DNA from: DATDIC01 sp963764525
Lineage (GTDB): Bacteria > Pseudomonadota > Alphaproteobacteria > Acetobacterales > Acetobacteraceae
Direction: 5' to 3'
Length of the DNA: 64,000 nt
NCBI GenBank assembly: GCA_963764525.1
Contig: CAVXTC010000031.1
Span: 96,809-160,808, forward strand
Below are positions 48,927 through 60,808 of the stretch, in pieces. Position 1 is the stretch's first letter. Every line of letters begins with the position of its first letter. The notes under the pieces are model-generated. The model made no database searches. It was not told where the DNA came from and saw only the letters and a list, made by a program, of their open reading frames with translations. Made by a program: the position numbers and the translations under genes.

Positions 48927-49982
48927 TCAGCCGTTCGCCCGGTCCAACTCCGCCGCGGTGATCCCCAGCTTCGCCGCGGCCTCCCGCACCTGCTCCCAGG
49001 TGCGCTCATCGACCGGAATGCCAGCGGCGCGCGCCGCCGCGGCGCGCTGTTCGGGTTCTCCCGGCAGCAGGATTTCATCGAACCCCGGCGCCACCCGCGC
49101 CGAACGGATATGCGCGCGCGTCGCCTCTACCCCGGCAACGATCTTCCCACGGTCGCCGATGCGCGACAGATCGATCAGCACCGCGAACAGGCTGTTCAGG
49201 ATACCGCCTTTCCGCTCGTCGTCGGCGCGCTGCCCGCCGGCCACCGCGCCCGCCATGATCTCGCACATGACCGCCAGGCCGGAGCCCTTGTGCCGCCCGA
49301 ATGCCAGCAACGCTCCCGTATGGTCATCAATGAAACCTTTCGGGTCGTCGGTCGGCTGGCCCGCGGCGTCGATCAGGCTGCCCTCCGGCACCTTTACGCC
49401 CTTATTGTGTGCGATTCGCGCTTTGCCGGCGGCGATCGTGGTGGTGGCCATGTCCAGCAGCACCGGCCCATCCGCGCCCGGCACCGCTGTCACGAACGGG
49501 TTGGTGCCCAGCCGCGCCTCGCCGCAGCCCCAGGGCGCCGCGATGTCGCGATGGTCGGCCACGTTGACATAACCGATGAACGCCATGCCCTCGCGCGCCG
49601 CCAGCTCCCCATACGTGCCGGCACGCCCGATATGGGAGCTGTTGCGCAGCCCCAGCACGCAGGCGCCGAGTTCGCGCGCGCGGGCAGCGGCGCGGCGCAC
49701 CGCCTCGGCGGTCATCCGCTGGCCGAAGCCGCGGCGCGCGTCCAGCACCAGCAGAGCGCCGAAGTCCAGCACGGTTTCCAGCGTCTGGTTCGGCACCAGC
49801 AAGCCGTCCTGCAGCAGCCGCACATAGGCCGGCAGCATGCCGACGCCATGGCTGTCATGGCCGGCGAGGTTGGCGCGAACGAGGTGATCCGCGACTTCGG
49901 CGGTCTCCGCCTCGTTGCTGCCCATGCGGCGGACGATCAGGCTGGTGACGGCGCGCAGCCGATCGGGCGTGAAAATGGGCAT
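48927..49982 (-). CDS. Malate/L-lactate dehydrogenase family (Ldh_2) oxidoreductase
   Basis: 351 residues of the NAD(P)-dependent Ldh_2 family, which is unrelated to the classical Rossmann lactate dehydrogenases and includes ureidoglycolate and delta-1-pyrroline-2-carboxylate reductases. Motifs: LVRANLAGHDSHGVGMLP (catalytic His), RNSSHIGRAGTYGE, GTNPFVTAVPG, and FGRHKGSGLAVMCEIMAG. Intact. It is 9 bp after the MmgE/PrpD gene in one operon. Confidence 0.85.
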   Translation of the reverse strand: MPIFTPDRLRAVTSLIVRRMGSNEAETAEVADHLVRANLAGHDSHGVGMLPAYVRLLQDGLLVPNQTLETVLDFGALLVLDARRGFGQRMTAEAVRRAAARARELGACVLGLRNSSHIGRAGTYGELAAREGMAFIGYVNVADHRDIAAPWGCGEARLGTNPFVTAVPGADGPVLLDMATTTIAAGKARIAHNKGVKVPEGSLIDAAGQPTDDPKGFIDDHTGALLAFGRHKGSGLAVMCEIMAGAVAGGQRADDERKGGILNSLFAVLIDLSRIGDRGKIVAGVEATRAHIRSARVAPGFDEILLPGEPEQRAAAARAAGIPVDERTWEQVREAAAKLGITAAELDRANG

Positions 49983-49991
49983 GAGTTTTCG

Positions 49992-51389
49992 TTACTCTCC
50001 TGCAAGACGGGCGGGCATCAAGGGGGCGGCGACGCGCATCAATGTGGAAATATCCGCTGTGCGATCGATCGCCAGCACCGCGTCGGCCAGCCGCGCGCTG
50101 CGGTCCGCACCGAGCATCGCATCCGCAAGCCCGGCGAATTTCCCGCGCAGCTCCGCTTCTGACAGGAAATTCCCCGGCTCGCCTTTCGCCACTACCACTT
50201 TGCGCGCGAACACCTTCCCGCGCGCCCGAATCGTGAGCTTGCCCGACATATTGGCGGGGAACTCCGCCTCGATCTCCGGATCCAGCTCGCACGTGATCTT
50301 CGGCAGCAGCGCGCGAATCACTGGGTCCTGCAACGACCCGTAGCTGTCCCACCCCATTTTCCCGGTGGCCAGCGCGCAGGCAATCACGAACGGCCCGCTG
50401 AACTGGCCATCCACCACATTCCTCGGATCGGCCTTTTTCGCCGCCGGTTCGCCGATCAGCATCATGCCCGATTTGGGCAAACCGAGCGTCACCTGCTCGA
50501 TCTCCTCCGGCCGCAGCGCGTATTCGGCACGCAGCGCAAGCGCCGCGTCAATGCCAGCATGACCGTAGCGGCAGGACGGATACGGCTTCACCGCCGTCGC
50601 CATCAGCTCGAACACACGGCCCAGATCCTGCACCGCACGCTCCGGCCGCGGGTTCGGCGCATAGGCACGCAGGAAACCATGTCGCCCTTCCAAAGCTTCG
50701 GCCGCGCCCTTGAAGCCCTCACGCACCAGCGTCGCGGCCACCAATCCGTTACAGGCCGCCCAGCCCACCTGAAACCGCTTCGTCCACGCGCCATTGGCCA
50801 GGAATTGCAAACTGCCCGCACACTGGCTCAGCGCGGTCCCGAGCGCCCCGGCAACGCCGTCCGCATCCAGCCCGAACACCCGCGCCGCCGCTGCCGCCGC
50901 GCCGAATGCGCCGCACGTGGCGGTCGGGTGGAAGCCGCGGTCGTAATGTTCGCCGGCGGGTAATGCCAGGGCGACGCGGCAGGTCACCTCATACCCCGCA
51001 ATGATCGCCGCAAGAACGTCGGCGCCGGACGCCCCGGCCATCTCCCCGGCCGCCAGCGCCGCCGGAATGACCGGCGCACCGGGATGAAGGCTGGCGGCTG
51101 CGTGCGTGTCGTCGAAATCCAGCGAGTGCGCCAGCGCGCCGTTCAGGAACGCCGCCCCCGTCGGCGTGTAGCGCGCCGCATCGCCGAACACCCCGGCCGA
51201 GCCGCCGGTCATCCCCAGCGCCCGCGCCGCCGCCTGGAACGCACCGGTGCTTTCCGCGTCGTGCCGCGCGCGAATGATGTTGCCGATCAGGTCGAGCAGC
51301 AGGAACCGGGCCCGAGCCGGCACCTCCGGCGGCAGCCGCTCCAGCCTGATGCCAGCGGTGAACTCGGAAAGCTGCCTGGTGATGCTCAT
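49992..51389 (-). CDS. MmgE/PrpD family protein
   Basis: 465 residues, intact. It matches the 2-methylcitrate dehydratase/cis-aconitate decarboxylase-like family: RARFLLLDLIGNIIRARHD, NGALAHSLDFDDTHAAASLHPGAPVIPAALA, and KPYPSCRYGHAGIDAALAL. ATG 51389 with GGAGA upstream. No prp cluster (prpB, prpC) is nearby, so it is probably a paralogue acting on another tricarboxylic or small unsaturated acid, with the following Ldh_2 enzyme. Confidence 0.85.
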   Translation of the reverse strand: MSITRQLSEFTAGIRLERLPPEVPARARFLLLDLIGNIIRARHDAESTGAFQAAARALGMTGGSAGVFGDAARYTPTGAAFLNGALAHSLDFDDTHAAASLHPGAPVIPAALAAGEMAGASGADVLAAIIAGYEVTCRVALALPAGEHYDRGFHPTATCGAFGAAAAAARVFGLDADGVAGALGTALSQCAGSLQFLANGAWTKRFQVGWAACNGLVAATLVREGFKGAAEALEGRHGFLRAYAPNPRPERAVQDLGRVFELMATAVKPYPSCRYGHAGIDAALALRAEYALRPEEIEQVTLGLPKSGMMLIGEPAAKKADPRNVVDGQFSGPFVIACALATGKMGWDSYGSLQDPVIRALLPKITCELDPEIEAEFPANMSGKLTIRARGKVFARKVVVAKGEPGNFLSEAELRGKFAGLADAMLGADRSARLADAVLAIDRTADISTLMRVAAPLMPARLAGE

Positions 51390-51519
51390 GGCCCGGTCTC
51401 CCTGCAATCGGCCACTGTGGCGCAATCCGCCGCCATGGCCAAGCAGCGGGCAGGTGCTTGCGCGTGTTCGATCGACGCGACGATACTTGCCGCCCAGACA
51501 GATGAATGGAGCGCGATCC

Positions 51520-53867
51520 ATGCCTCTCGATGACGCCAGACTGTTGGCCGGGCTGCGCGGCGGCGACGCGATGGAGGAGATCTGCCGCAGCACGGGAGTA
51601 TCCGCGGCGGAGTTCGGCTCCGCCCGCGACGCATTTCTTCGACGCCACGCGACGCTGAGCGACCAGAGCATGGTCGGGACGGTTGCTGCCCTCGTCGAGA
51701 TCAAGCGAGACCGCGCCGGTGTTCCGCATGTCTATGCAGACAACACGGGTGATCTGTTCTTCGGCCTCGGCGTTGCCATGGCGCAGGACCGGCTGTGGCA
51801 GATGGACCGGTTGCGCCGGCGCGCGCTGGGCCGTCAGGCGGAAATCCTCGGACCGTCCTACGTGGCCAGCGATATCGCGCATCTGACCGTCGGGATCGAC
51901 CAGATCTCGATGATTGATGCGGAAGCAATGGACGCGGCGACACGCGCGCTGGTCACCGCGTTCGTCGCCGGAATCAATCGCCAGATCGAGGTGATGCAGG
52001 CCGACTTGCCCATCGAGTTCCGCCTGCTGGATTACGCGCCGGCGCCGTTCACCGTGCAGGACATCGTGGCGATCGGCCGCGGCATCTGGTGGTCGCTTGA
52101 ACGGGCGGATCGACCGGCTGGCCGCCGCGGAAGCCGCGCGGCTGCTGCCGACGCAGCGGTTGCGGCAGCTCTATCTGACCCCGGAGGCGTCGGAGAACCT
52201 GGTGCTGCCCTGGGCCGGTTCATCAACCGGCGATCAGCTTGCGGCGGGAACCGACGATGCGACCGGAAGCAACAACTGGGCGATGAACGGGCAGCGCACC
52301 GGCAGCGGACACGCGGTGCTGTGCGGCGATCCGCACCAGCCATTCTGGGTGCCGTCCAGCTGGTACGAATTCGCCCTGCACGGCCCGGAGGATAACGCCG
52401 CCGGCGCCGGCCATACCGGTCTTCCCGGCATGTGGTGGGGCAGCAACGGCAGGACGGCATGGAGCATCACCAACAACGCCGCCTCGACGCGCGATCTCTA
52501 TCGCGAGCAGGTGGACCCGCAGCGATCAGCGGCGCTACCGCGACGGCGATACCTGGCGCAGTTCACCGAACGTAGCGTAACGATCCCGGTGCGCGGCGAG
52601 GCGGCGCGTCCGCTGGTGATCCGCTCGACAGTTCGCGGGCCGGTGGTGAACGCGCTGCTCACACCGGTTTCGGAAGGCGGCGATCCGCCGTTGTCGCTGC
52701 GCTGGGTGGGCGCGGAGCATCTCGACGACATGCGGGCGATGATCGCCGTTTCGCGGGCCAAGGATTGGGGGGCGTTCCGGGCGGCGCTGCGCGACTGGGC
52801 GGTTGCGGTGTTCAACTTCGTCTATGCCGATGACCACGGCAATATCGGCTATCAGATGGCCGGACGGGTGCCGTTGCGCGGACGCGTTACCTATGGCTTC
52901 CGCGACGCCGGCAATGCCGCCGATCAATGGTCCGGCTACATCCCGTTCGACGGACTTGCCGAGCAGCCTGAATCCGCCGCGCGGCTATGTCGCCAGTGCG
53001 AATCAGCGGATCGTGCCGGCGGACTACAAATACCCGATCTATGGCGCCTACTCCCAGGGGCATCGCGGCGTGCGCATCGATGAGGCGTTCGCGCAGCAGA
53101 AGGTGATGGACCGCGCGGCGAATATCCGGTTCCAGAACGACGTGAAAAGCAGCCCGGGCCGAGCGGATGTGTCCGCACATCCTGCGCCACCTCGCCGGGA
53201 ACGCGGAGCCGGATGTTGCGAACGGTCCTCGCCGCGCTGAACGACTGGGATTTTCGCTACGACCTGGCAAGCACCGCGCCGACAGTGTTCGAGACGTTCA
53301 TGGCGCTGTGGCAGCGGACGGCACTGGCCGAACACCTGCCGGCACGGCTGCTCGACCTCACGTCGCAACAGACCGGGCTTGGCTCGAGCCTGCTGGAAGA
53401 TGGCGACGAAACCTATTTCGCGGCCGGGATCGCCGCGACCGCGCGCAGCCGTGGCGAAGCGCAGCGTCGAGCAGTTGCGCGCGCGGCTGGGCGACGATCC
53501 CGGCGACCTGGCGGTGGGAGCGCGTGCACGTGGTTCATTGGCGCCATCCGCTGTCGAATGCCGCGCTCGGCGAGGCGTTCGATATCGGTCCGACGCCGGT
53601 CGATGGCGGATCGCACACCGTGCGCAACACCGGGGGCGAGTTGCCGCCGCACGCCGCCAGCTCCGGCGCCGAATACCGCATCGTCATGGATTTCGCCGCA
53701 CCCGACTCGTTTCTGGCGGTGCAGAACATCGGCAATTCCGGCGTACCCGGAAGCCCGCACTACAGGGACCAGTTCGAACCCTGGCTGCGCGGCGACTACC
53801 ACGTGGTACACCTGCGTCGCGATGGCGTCGAAGCGGCGTGCGAGACGACAACGCGGATCCGCCCGGG

Positions 53868-53871
<4 letters not shown>
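51520..53871 (+). CDS. Penicillin acylase family protein (many frameshifts)
   Basis: About 784 residues of the Ntn-hydrolase penicillin/acyl-homoserine-lactone acylase family. The autoprocessing site and catalytic serine are visible in DDATGSNNWAMNG, with the alpha chain before and beta chain after. Other parts: VPHVYADNTGDLFFGLGVAMAQDRLWQMDRLRR, GDPHQPFWVPSSWYEFALH, SITNNAASTRDLY, and VHWRHPLSNAALG near the end. Unlike most members it starts with no signal peptide, but about 55 helical residues. At least eight indels between 52095 and 53515. It removes acyl groups from amides. Stop overlaps the next TTG start. Confidence 0.75.
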
Positions 53872-55350
<1,479 letters not shown>

Positions 55351-55351
55351 A

Positions 55352-58106
55352 TCAGTGCGCGTCCGCCCAGTTGGCGCCGCGTCCGGTCTCCACCACCAGC
55401 GGAACATCAAGCGTTGCGGCGGCTTCCATCACCTGCCGGGCAAGCGCGGCGAGCGCATCGGCCTCATGCGTCCGGTGCCTCGAACAGCAACTCGTCATGC
55501 ACCTGCAGCAGCATGCGTGAGGTCAGCCCGGCCTCGGCCAGCGCCTTCGGCAGGCGCACCATGGCGCGCTTGATGATGTCGGCCGCGCCGCCTTGCAGCG
55601 GCGCGTTGATCGCCTGCCGCTCCGCATAGGCGCGACGTGCCGGGTTCTTGTCGGCGATCCCCGGTACCCAGCAGCGACGCCCGAACGGCGTAACGACATA
55701 GCCGGCAATTCGCGCTGCTTCCTTGGTGCGCTCCATATACGCGCGAATGCCGGGATAGCGGGTGAAATAGGCGTCGATGTAACCGCGCGCCTCGCCCGCG
55801 GCGATGCCGAGCTGCCGTGCCAGGCCAAACGCGCTGATGCCGTAGATGATGCCGAAATTGATCGCCTTGGCGCGCCGCCGCGTCATCGGGTCCATGCCCG
55901 CCATGGGGACGCCGAACACCTCGCTGGCGGTGCGGGCGTGGATGTCCTCGCCACGGATGAAGCTGTCGCGCAGCACCGGAATATCCGCGACATGGGCCAG
56001 CAGGCGCAGCTCGATCTGTGAGTAGTCGGCACTGACCAGCACATGCCCTGGCGCGGCGACGAAGGCGCGGCGGATGCGGGTGCCTTCTTCCGTGCGCACC
56101 GGGATGTTCTGCAAATTGGGGTCGGTCGAGGACAGCCGTCCGGTGCTGGCGATCGCCATGGCAAAGCAGGTGTGGACGCGACCGGTGTCCGGGTTGATCT
56201 CCTCCACCAGCGCATCGGCATAGGTGGATTTCAGCTTCTGAAGCTGCCGCCATTCCAGTATGCGCGCCGGGAGTTCGTGGCCCTGGTCGGCGAGCCCTTG
56301 CAGCACGGACGCGTCGGTGCCCCAGGCGCCGGTCTTCATGCGCCGCCCGCCGCCAAGTTTCATTTCATCGAACAGCACCTCGCCAAGCTGCTTCGCGCTG
56401 CCCAGATTGAACTCGCGTCCGGCAAAGCGATGGATGTCGCGTTCCATGACCGCCATGCGCGCCTCGAAGTCGAGCGAGATGCGGCGTAGCTCGTCGGCAT
56501 CCACCTTGATGCCGGCACGCTCCATCTCCAGCAGCACGGGGACCAGCCGGCGTTCAAGCTGCTCATACAGCGCGAGCGCGCGGGCAAAGCGCAGCCGTGG
56601 TTTCAACGCGCACCACAGGCGGAACACAACGTCCGCCTGCTCGGCCGCACGGGCGGTGGCGCGGTCGATCGCCACCTGGGCGAAGGGCAGCCGGTTGCGG
56701 CCGGTGCCGGTGATCTGATCGGTGCTGATCGGCGTGTGGCCGAGATGGAGCTGCGCCAGTTCCTCCGGGCCGTGCCCGTGCATTCCGGCTTCCTGAGCAT
56801 AGGAAATCAGCATGCTGTCGTCGAACGGGAAGGCGAGCGGGAAGCCGACCCGCGCCATCACCATCATGTCGAACTTGGCGTCCTGGTACACTTTCAGCAC
56901 GGATGCGTCGGTCAGCAGCGGGCCGAGCAGCGCGATCGCGTCGGCGAACGACACCTGTTCGGCGACGCCGTCATGCCGCAGCGGCACGTAGCCGGCGCGC
57001 CCCGCTGCGGTAGCGAGCGAGAATCCGACCAGCGCCGCGCGCATCCCATCGGAGCTGTCGGCCGCGATGTGCAGCGCGACGGTTCCGGCAGTGCGCGCCT
57101 GCTGCACCCATTGCGCCAGCGTCGCGGCCGAAATAATGGTATCGTACGGTCCGAAACCGGATGCGGAAGCGGCCTCGACCACCGTACGCGGCTGCGCCAC
57201 CAGGCCAAGCTCGCCTTGCGGCGCCGATGGCGCGCGGGCTTCCGCGACAGCGGCGCCGTCATCCAGGCCCATGCGGGCGGCGATGCTGCGGAACCCCTGC
57301 GCGTGCAGCCACGCCGCCAGCTTCGGTTGGTCGATCGGGCAGGCGCAGAGCTGATCGAGCGGCACCGGCATCGGCGCATCGGCGCGCAGCGTCACCAGTT
57401 CGCGCGACATCCGCGCCGAGCCGGCATGCTCGATCAGCGAATCCCGACGCTTGCCGGGCTTCATCGCCGGGGCGGCGGCGAGCACGGCTTCAAGGTCGCC
57501 GTGTTCGTTCACCAGCTCGGCGGCACGCTTCGGGCCGATGCCCGGAATACCCGGCACGTTGTCGGTGGAATCGCCGATCAGCGCCTGGACATCGATCATC
57601 TTCTCCGGCGGTACGCCGAACTTTTCCATCACCTCGGCAGGGCCGATCGGTTTCTGCCTGATCGGGTCGAGCATCTCCACGCCGGGACGAATGAGTTGCA
57701 TCAGGTCCTTATCCGACGAGACGATGGTCACCTGTCCGCCGGCCTGGGTGGCTTCCCTGGCATAAGCGGCGATCAGGTCGTCGGCTTCCCAGTCGGCCAG
57801 TTCGATCGCCGGTACGCAGAAGGCGTCGGTGGCTTCGCGCACCAGGGCGAATTGCGGGATCAGCTCGTCCGGCGGCGGCGGGCGGTGCGCCTTATAGGCA
57901 TCGTAGAGGCGGTTGCGGAACGTGGTGCGGCCGGCGTCGAAGATCACGGCAAAATGGGTGCCGACGTGTTCGCGCAGCAGCTTGGCCAGCATGTTGGTGA
58001 AACCGAACACGGCATTCACCGGAACGCCGTCCGGCCGCGTCATCGGCGGCAGAGCGTGGAAGGCACGGAAGATGAAGCCCGACCCGTCGATCAGGATCAG
58101 GTGCAG
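55352..58106 (-). CDS. polA: DNA polymerase I (one frameshift)
   Basis: About 918 residues. The 5'-3' exonuclease (about 1-290) starts LILIDGSGFIFRAFHALPP and includes FDAGRTTFRNRLY and GDSTDNVPGIPGIGPKRA. The middle 3'-5' exonuclease-like domain lacks the usual DxE motif: the strand reads VALHIAADSSD where active enzymes have D-x-E. The polymerase domain is complete: DYSQIELR (motif A), RRAKAINFGIIYG (motif B), QVHDELLFE (motif C). One extra T near 55470 breaks the last 35 residues. No standard start codon is in frame before ATG 58043, yet homology reaches 58106, so the start is uncertain. Needed for repair and Okazaki-fragment maturation. Confidence 0.85.
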
Positions 58107-58152
58107 GGGGCGACTGGCGGGCGGGCTTTCGGCCTGCTCCAGCAGCGCGGTT

Positions 58153-58350
58153 TCAGTGTCCGCGGGCAGGGCGAGCCTCCGGGTTCAAAATATACAGCCG
58201 CGAGCAGTACGGGCACATCACCTGCCGGTCCTCGATGCGGAGGAAGACGCGGGGGTGCCCGAGCGCGCCTTCGCCGCCGTCGCATGCAACCACGGGATCA
58301 TCGACATGGATGATCTCGGTCGGGGTCAACGAGGCGGGGCCTTCCGGCAT
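58153..58350 (-). CDS. Zinc-finger CHCC protein (NDUFS6-like)
   Basis: 65 residues. The zf-CHCC signature is complete: VACDGGEGALGHPRVFLRI followed by MCPYCSRLYIL, giving Cys-His-Cys-Cys zinc ligands. The family includes the complex I accessory subunit NDUFS6 and is widely found as a standalone gene in alphaproteobacteria. ATG 58350 preferred; 58380 is a possible longer start. It is just upstream of polA on the same strand. Confidence 0.85.
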   Translation of the reverse strand: MPEGPASLTPTEIIHVDDPVVACDGGEGALGHPRVFLRIEDRQVMCPYCSRLYILNPEARPARGH

Positions 58351-58432
58351 TGGGACCGCAATCCTTTCTGGCGATGACATCGCCGCGATGATAGCTATGC
58401 CGCCCGTGGTTTCAACCGATCGTCCCGTCTCC

Positions 58433-59428
58433 ATGCTCCGGCGCCGCCTGATTGCTGTCCTGCTGACCGTCCCGATGCTGCTGGGCGGCTGCGTGGCGCA
58501 TCTGGTGCCCGAAGGCCGGTTCGTCGAGGCGCCATCGGAAACCGCCCGCTCCTTTATCATGCCGGACGGCACGGCGCTGAAATACCGGGTGTGGGAGCCG
58601 GACGGGGAATCCCCGGGCCATCGTGCTGGCGCTGCACGGGATGAACGACAGCCGCGACGCCTGGGAGTTTCCGGCTGACAGCCTTCACCGCGGCGGGGAT
58701 CGAGATCATCTCGCCGGACCAGCGCGGGTTCGGAGCGACGCAGCAGCGGGGCTATTGGGCCGGCACGCACGACGATGGTCAGCGATGCGCGGCAGATGGC
58801 GCTGCTGGTGCGCGCGGCGAACCCGCACACCAGGCTGATCCTGATGGGTGAGAGCATGGGCGGCGCGGTGCTGATGTGCCTGGCTGCCTCGGCCGATCCG
58901 CCGGACGTCGATGGCTATGTGCTGGTCGCCCCGGCCGTGTGGGGGCGGTCGGAGATGAACGTGTTCGAGCGGGTGGGATTGTGGGCGGCGTCCACCGCGC
59001 TGCCGGGCTTCACCGCCACCGGGGCGATCGCCCATGTGAAGGCGAGCGACAACCGGGCGGCGATCGAGCGGCTGTCGACCGATCCGCTGACCATCCATCA
59101 CACGCGGTTCGATTCGATGCGCGGGCTGGTGGACCTGATGGACGCCGCGCTGGCGTCGGCGCCGCGGCTGCGGGCGCCGGCGCTGTTCCTTTACGGCGGC
59201 AAGGATGAGCTGATCCCGAAGCGGGCGATGACAGCGGCGTGGCGCGCGCTGCCGTCGGGCGAGCGCATGGCGTATTACCCGGACGGGTATCACCTGATGC
59301 TGCGGGATATCGGGCGTAGTGGTGCCGATCGGGGACATTATTGCGTGGATTTTCGATCCATCGACGCGCCGTTGCCGTCGGGGGCGGATCGGGCGGCGGC
59401 TGTCTGGCTGGCGTCGCGGTCGGGGTGA
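58433..59428 (+). CDS. Alpha/beta hydrolase, lysophospholipase-type lipoprotein (several frameshifts)
   Basis: About 331 residues. A lipoprotein signal MLRRRLIAVLLTVPMLLGGC (58433 start) has lipobox LGGC. The hydrolase core follows: LALHGMNDSRDAW (oxyanion), SPDQRGFGATQQRGYW, the nucleophile GESMGGAVLM and LFLYGGKDELIPKRAM, with GYHLMLRD holding the catalytic histidine, a monoacylglycerol-lipase/lysophospholipase pattern. Indels near 58617, 58675, 58772, 59318 and 59350. It probably cleaves lipids at the inner face of the outer membrane. Divergent from the zf-CHCC gene. Confidence 0.75.
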
Positions 59429-59441
59429 GCGCTGGATGGTA

Positions 59442-59471
59442 GCGGGCTTTTGCTGGGCGGGCTTTTGCTGG
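59442..59471. repeat. 15-bp tandem duplication before tRNA-Arg
   Basis: GCGGGCTTTTGCTGG is repeated exactly (59442-59456, 59457-59471), then a third partial unit begins. It lies between the lipase stop and tRNA-Arg. Probably replication slippage; a promoter role is possible but unsupported. Confidence 0.65.
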
Positions 59472-59498
59472 CGGGGATTTCGGCGTATGAGGGCGAAC

Positions 59499-59575
59499 GG
59501 ACCCGTAGCTCAGCTGGATAGAGCGTCGCCCTCCGAAGGCGAAGGTCGCACGTTCAAGTCGTGTCGGGTCCGCCA
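59499..59575 (+). tRNA. tRNA-Arg (anticodon CCG)
   Basis: A 77-nt tRNA with encoded CCA. The acceptor stem GGACCCG pairs with CGGGTCC, the D-arm begins TAGCTCAGCTGGATAGAGC, the anticodon loop is CTCCGAA (anticodon CCG, Arg codon CGG) closed by CGCC/GGCG, and the T-loop is GTTCAAGTC. All arms fold canonically. Confidence 0.95.
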
Positions 59576-59720
59576 ATCTTTTCAAAAACTTACAGCTTCC
59601 GAGGCTACCATGGAAAAGGGCGCCGGAAGCACACCGGAAGCAGTGAATGGCCGAGAATCGGGCACAAGCCGAACCGGACGTGGCATGCGCCGCCGTGCCG
59701 AGTCGCAAGGGTTGTCGCGT

Positions 59721-60111
59721 TTACGGCTTCGGCCGGCGAGCGCATGGAAAGGCATCCGCAAAAGCTTCGGCAACCAGACTCGTCGCCACGTAGTGCCGCA
59801 GTTCGGGATGCGCTTGTAGGAAGCGGATCGCGACATCCTTAATCTGGCCAACGACTACAACCCTGCGGGAGGCATATGCTCCCGCCACCCAGAGCACCCG
59901 AATTTTGCACCCAACCCATCGCGTCGGCAATGCCTTCGACGTAGCCTATGCACACGAGCTCGTCTGAAACGTTGCCAGTGCAGTCCGCGAGCCGGCTGTT
60001 GCCGCTATAGAACGCCTGTTCGGCGTGCGCCGGTGCCGGGTGTGACGTCGCGACGGCCAGCAGTCCACTCGCCAGGATAACCGGCCCGTAGAACCGCTGC
60101 ATGGGTGTCAT
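59721..60111 (-). CDS. Rap1a/Tai-like exported protein (one frameshift)
   Basis: About 129 residues. A signal peptide (ILASGLLAVATSHPAPAHA) precedes a small cysteine-containing domain: FYSGNSRLADCTGN, VCIGYVEGIADAM, ICLPQG, then after one extra base at about 59865 VVVGQIKDVAIRFLQAHPELRHYVATSLVAEAFADAFPC. The HPELRH and final AFPC motifs match the Rap1a/Tai family, some members of which are immunity proteins for type VI secretion amidases. No T6SS gene is in the window, so an immunity role is only a possibility. Confidence 0.7.
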
Positions 60112-60808
60112 GTGCCATCCCGTCTCATAGCGCATCGGCGCGATTGACATTGTCGCACGTGAGCCGCCCCCGCCACAGGTGCTTTTTGCATTCACCTCGA
60201 TTTCGCCAGGCCGAAATGGTGCGACCCGTGAGCGGTCTGGATCGTGGTGGATGGCGCTACGTGCGGGAGCGGCGCCAGTGCGCGGGGCAGGCTGTCGCAT
60301 GGGTGCGGGTGGAAGCCGGTCCAGCAGTTCGCTGAAATGGTCCGCCGGGAGCGATGCCGGTGATTGCATCTGAGCTTCAAATCGCACCGATGCGAGCCGG
60401 GTCAAGCTTTATTTTAACGCATATGCGGCGGAGGCCGGCCATCCACGTTTTACTTTGATGCCATCAGCGAAGTCGTGGATACCCGGCCTTCGCCGGGCAT
60501 GACGGCGTTGGGCGACACTGCGTTCGTTTGATGAGTCAACATCAACGCCTCCTGGTATCACACGAGAGCCACGAAGGCCGGGAATGCCATGCGAGCGCGC
60601 ATTGATCGGGTGTGTCACCCGATTGAAACCGCAATTGGTCAAATCGTCCTGTGACGCATGAAGCCAAATCCGAACTCATCCGCGGCTGATTGTCGAAGCC
60701 GCTTCGTGGCCCTTCGTGGTTCACCGTGTGAAACCGCCTTTGAAAACGTGCCGATCATAAATGGCAACCGTCCCCGCCGGCGGCACGCGTCACTCAGTCG
60801 CCGGGATC
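60112..60808. other. Non-coding gap of about 700 bp
   Basis: Short open frames on both strands here look like noise: no RBS, no family resemblance, arginine-rich translations. Apart from the dispersed repeat at 60440-60560 and a low-complexity stretch near 60660-60735 (CTTCGTGGCCCTTCGTGG), I see no gene. Confidence 0.6.
60440..60560. repeat. Dispersed REP-like repeat, copy 2
   Basis: The minus strand of 60491-60555 matches 20960-21024 on the plus strand, with 21 identical bases at 60491-60511. Within it, CCCGGC and GCCGGG (60483-60496) form a short hairpin with a CTTC loop. A dispersed intergenic repeat, REP-like in style. Confidence 0.6.

Noticed and set aside
60105..60642. Several short open frames in the 700-bp gap
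   Set aside because: No RBS, no conserved features, basic low-complexity translations; the region instead holds a dispersed repeat.
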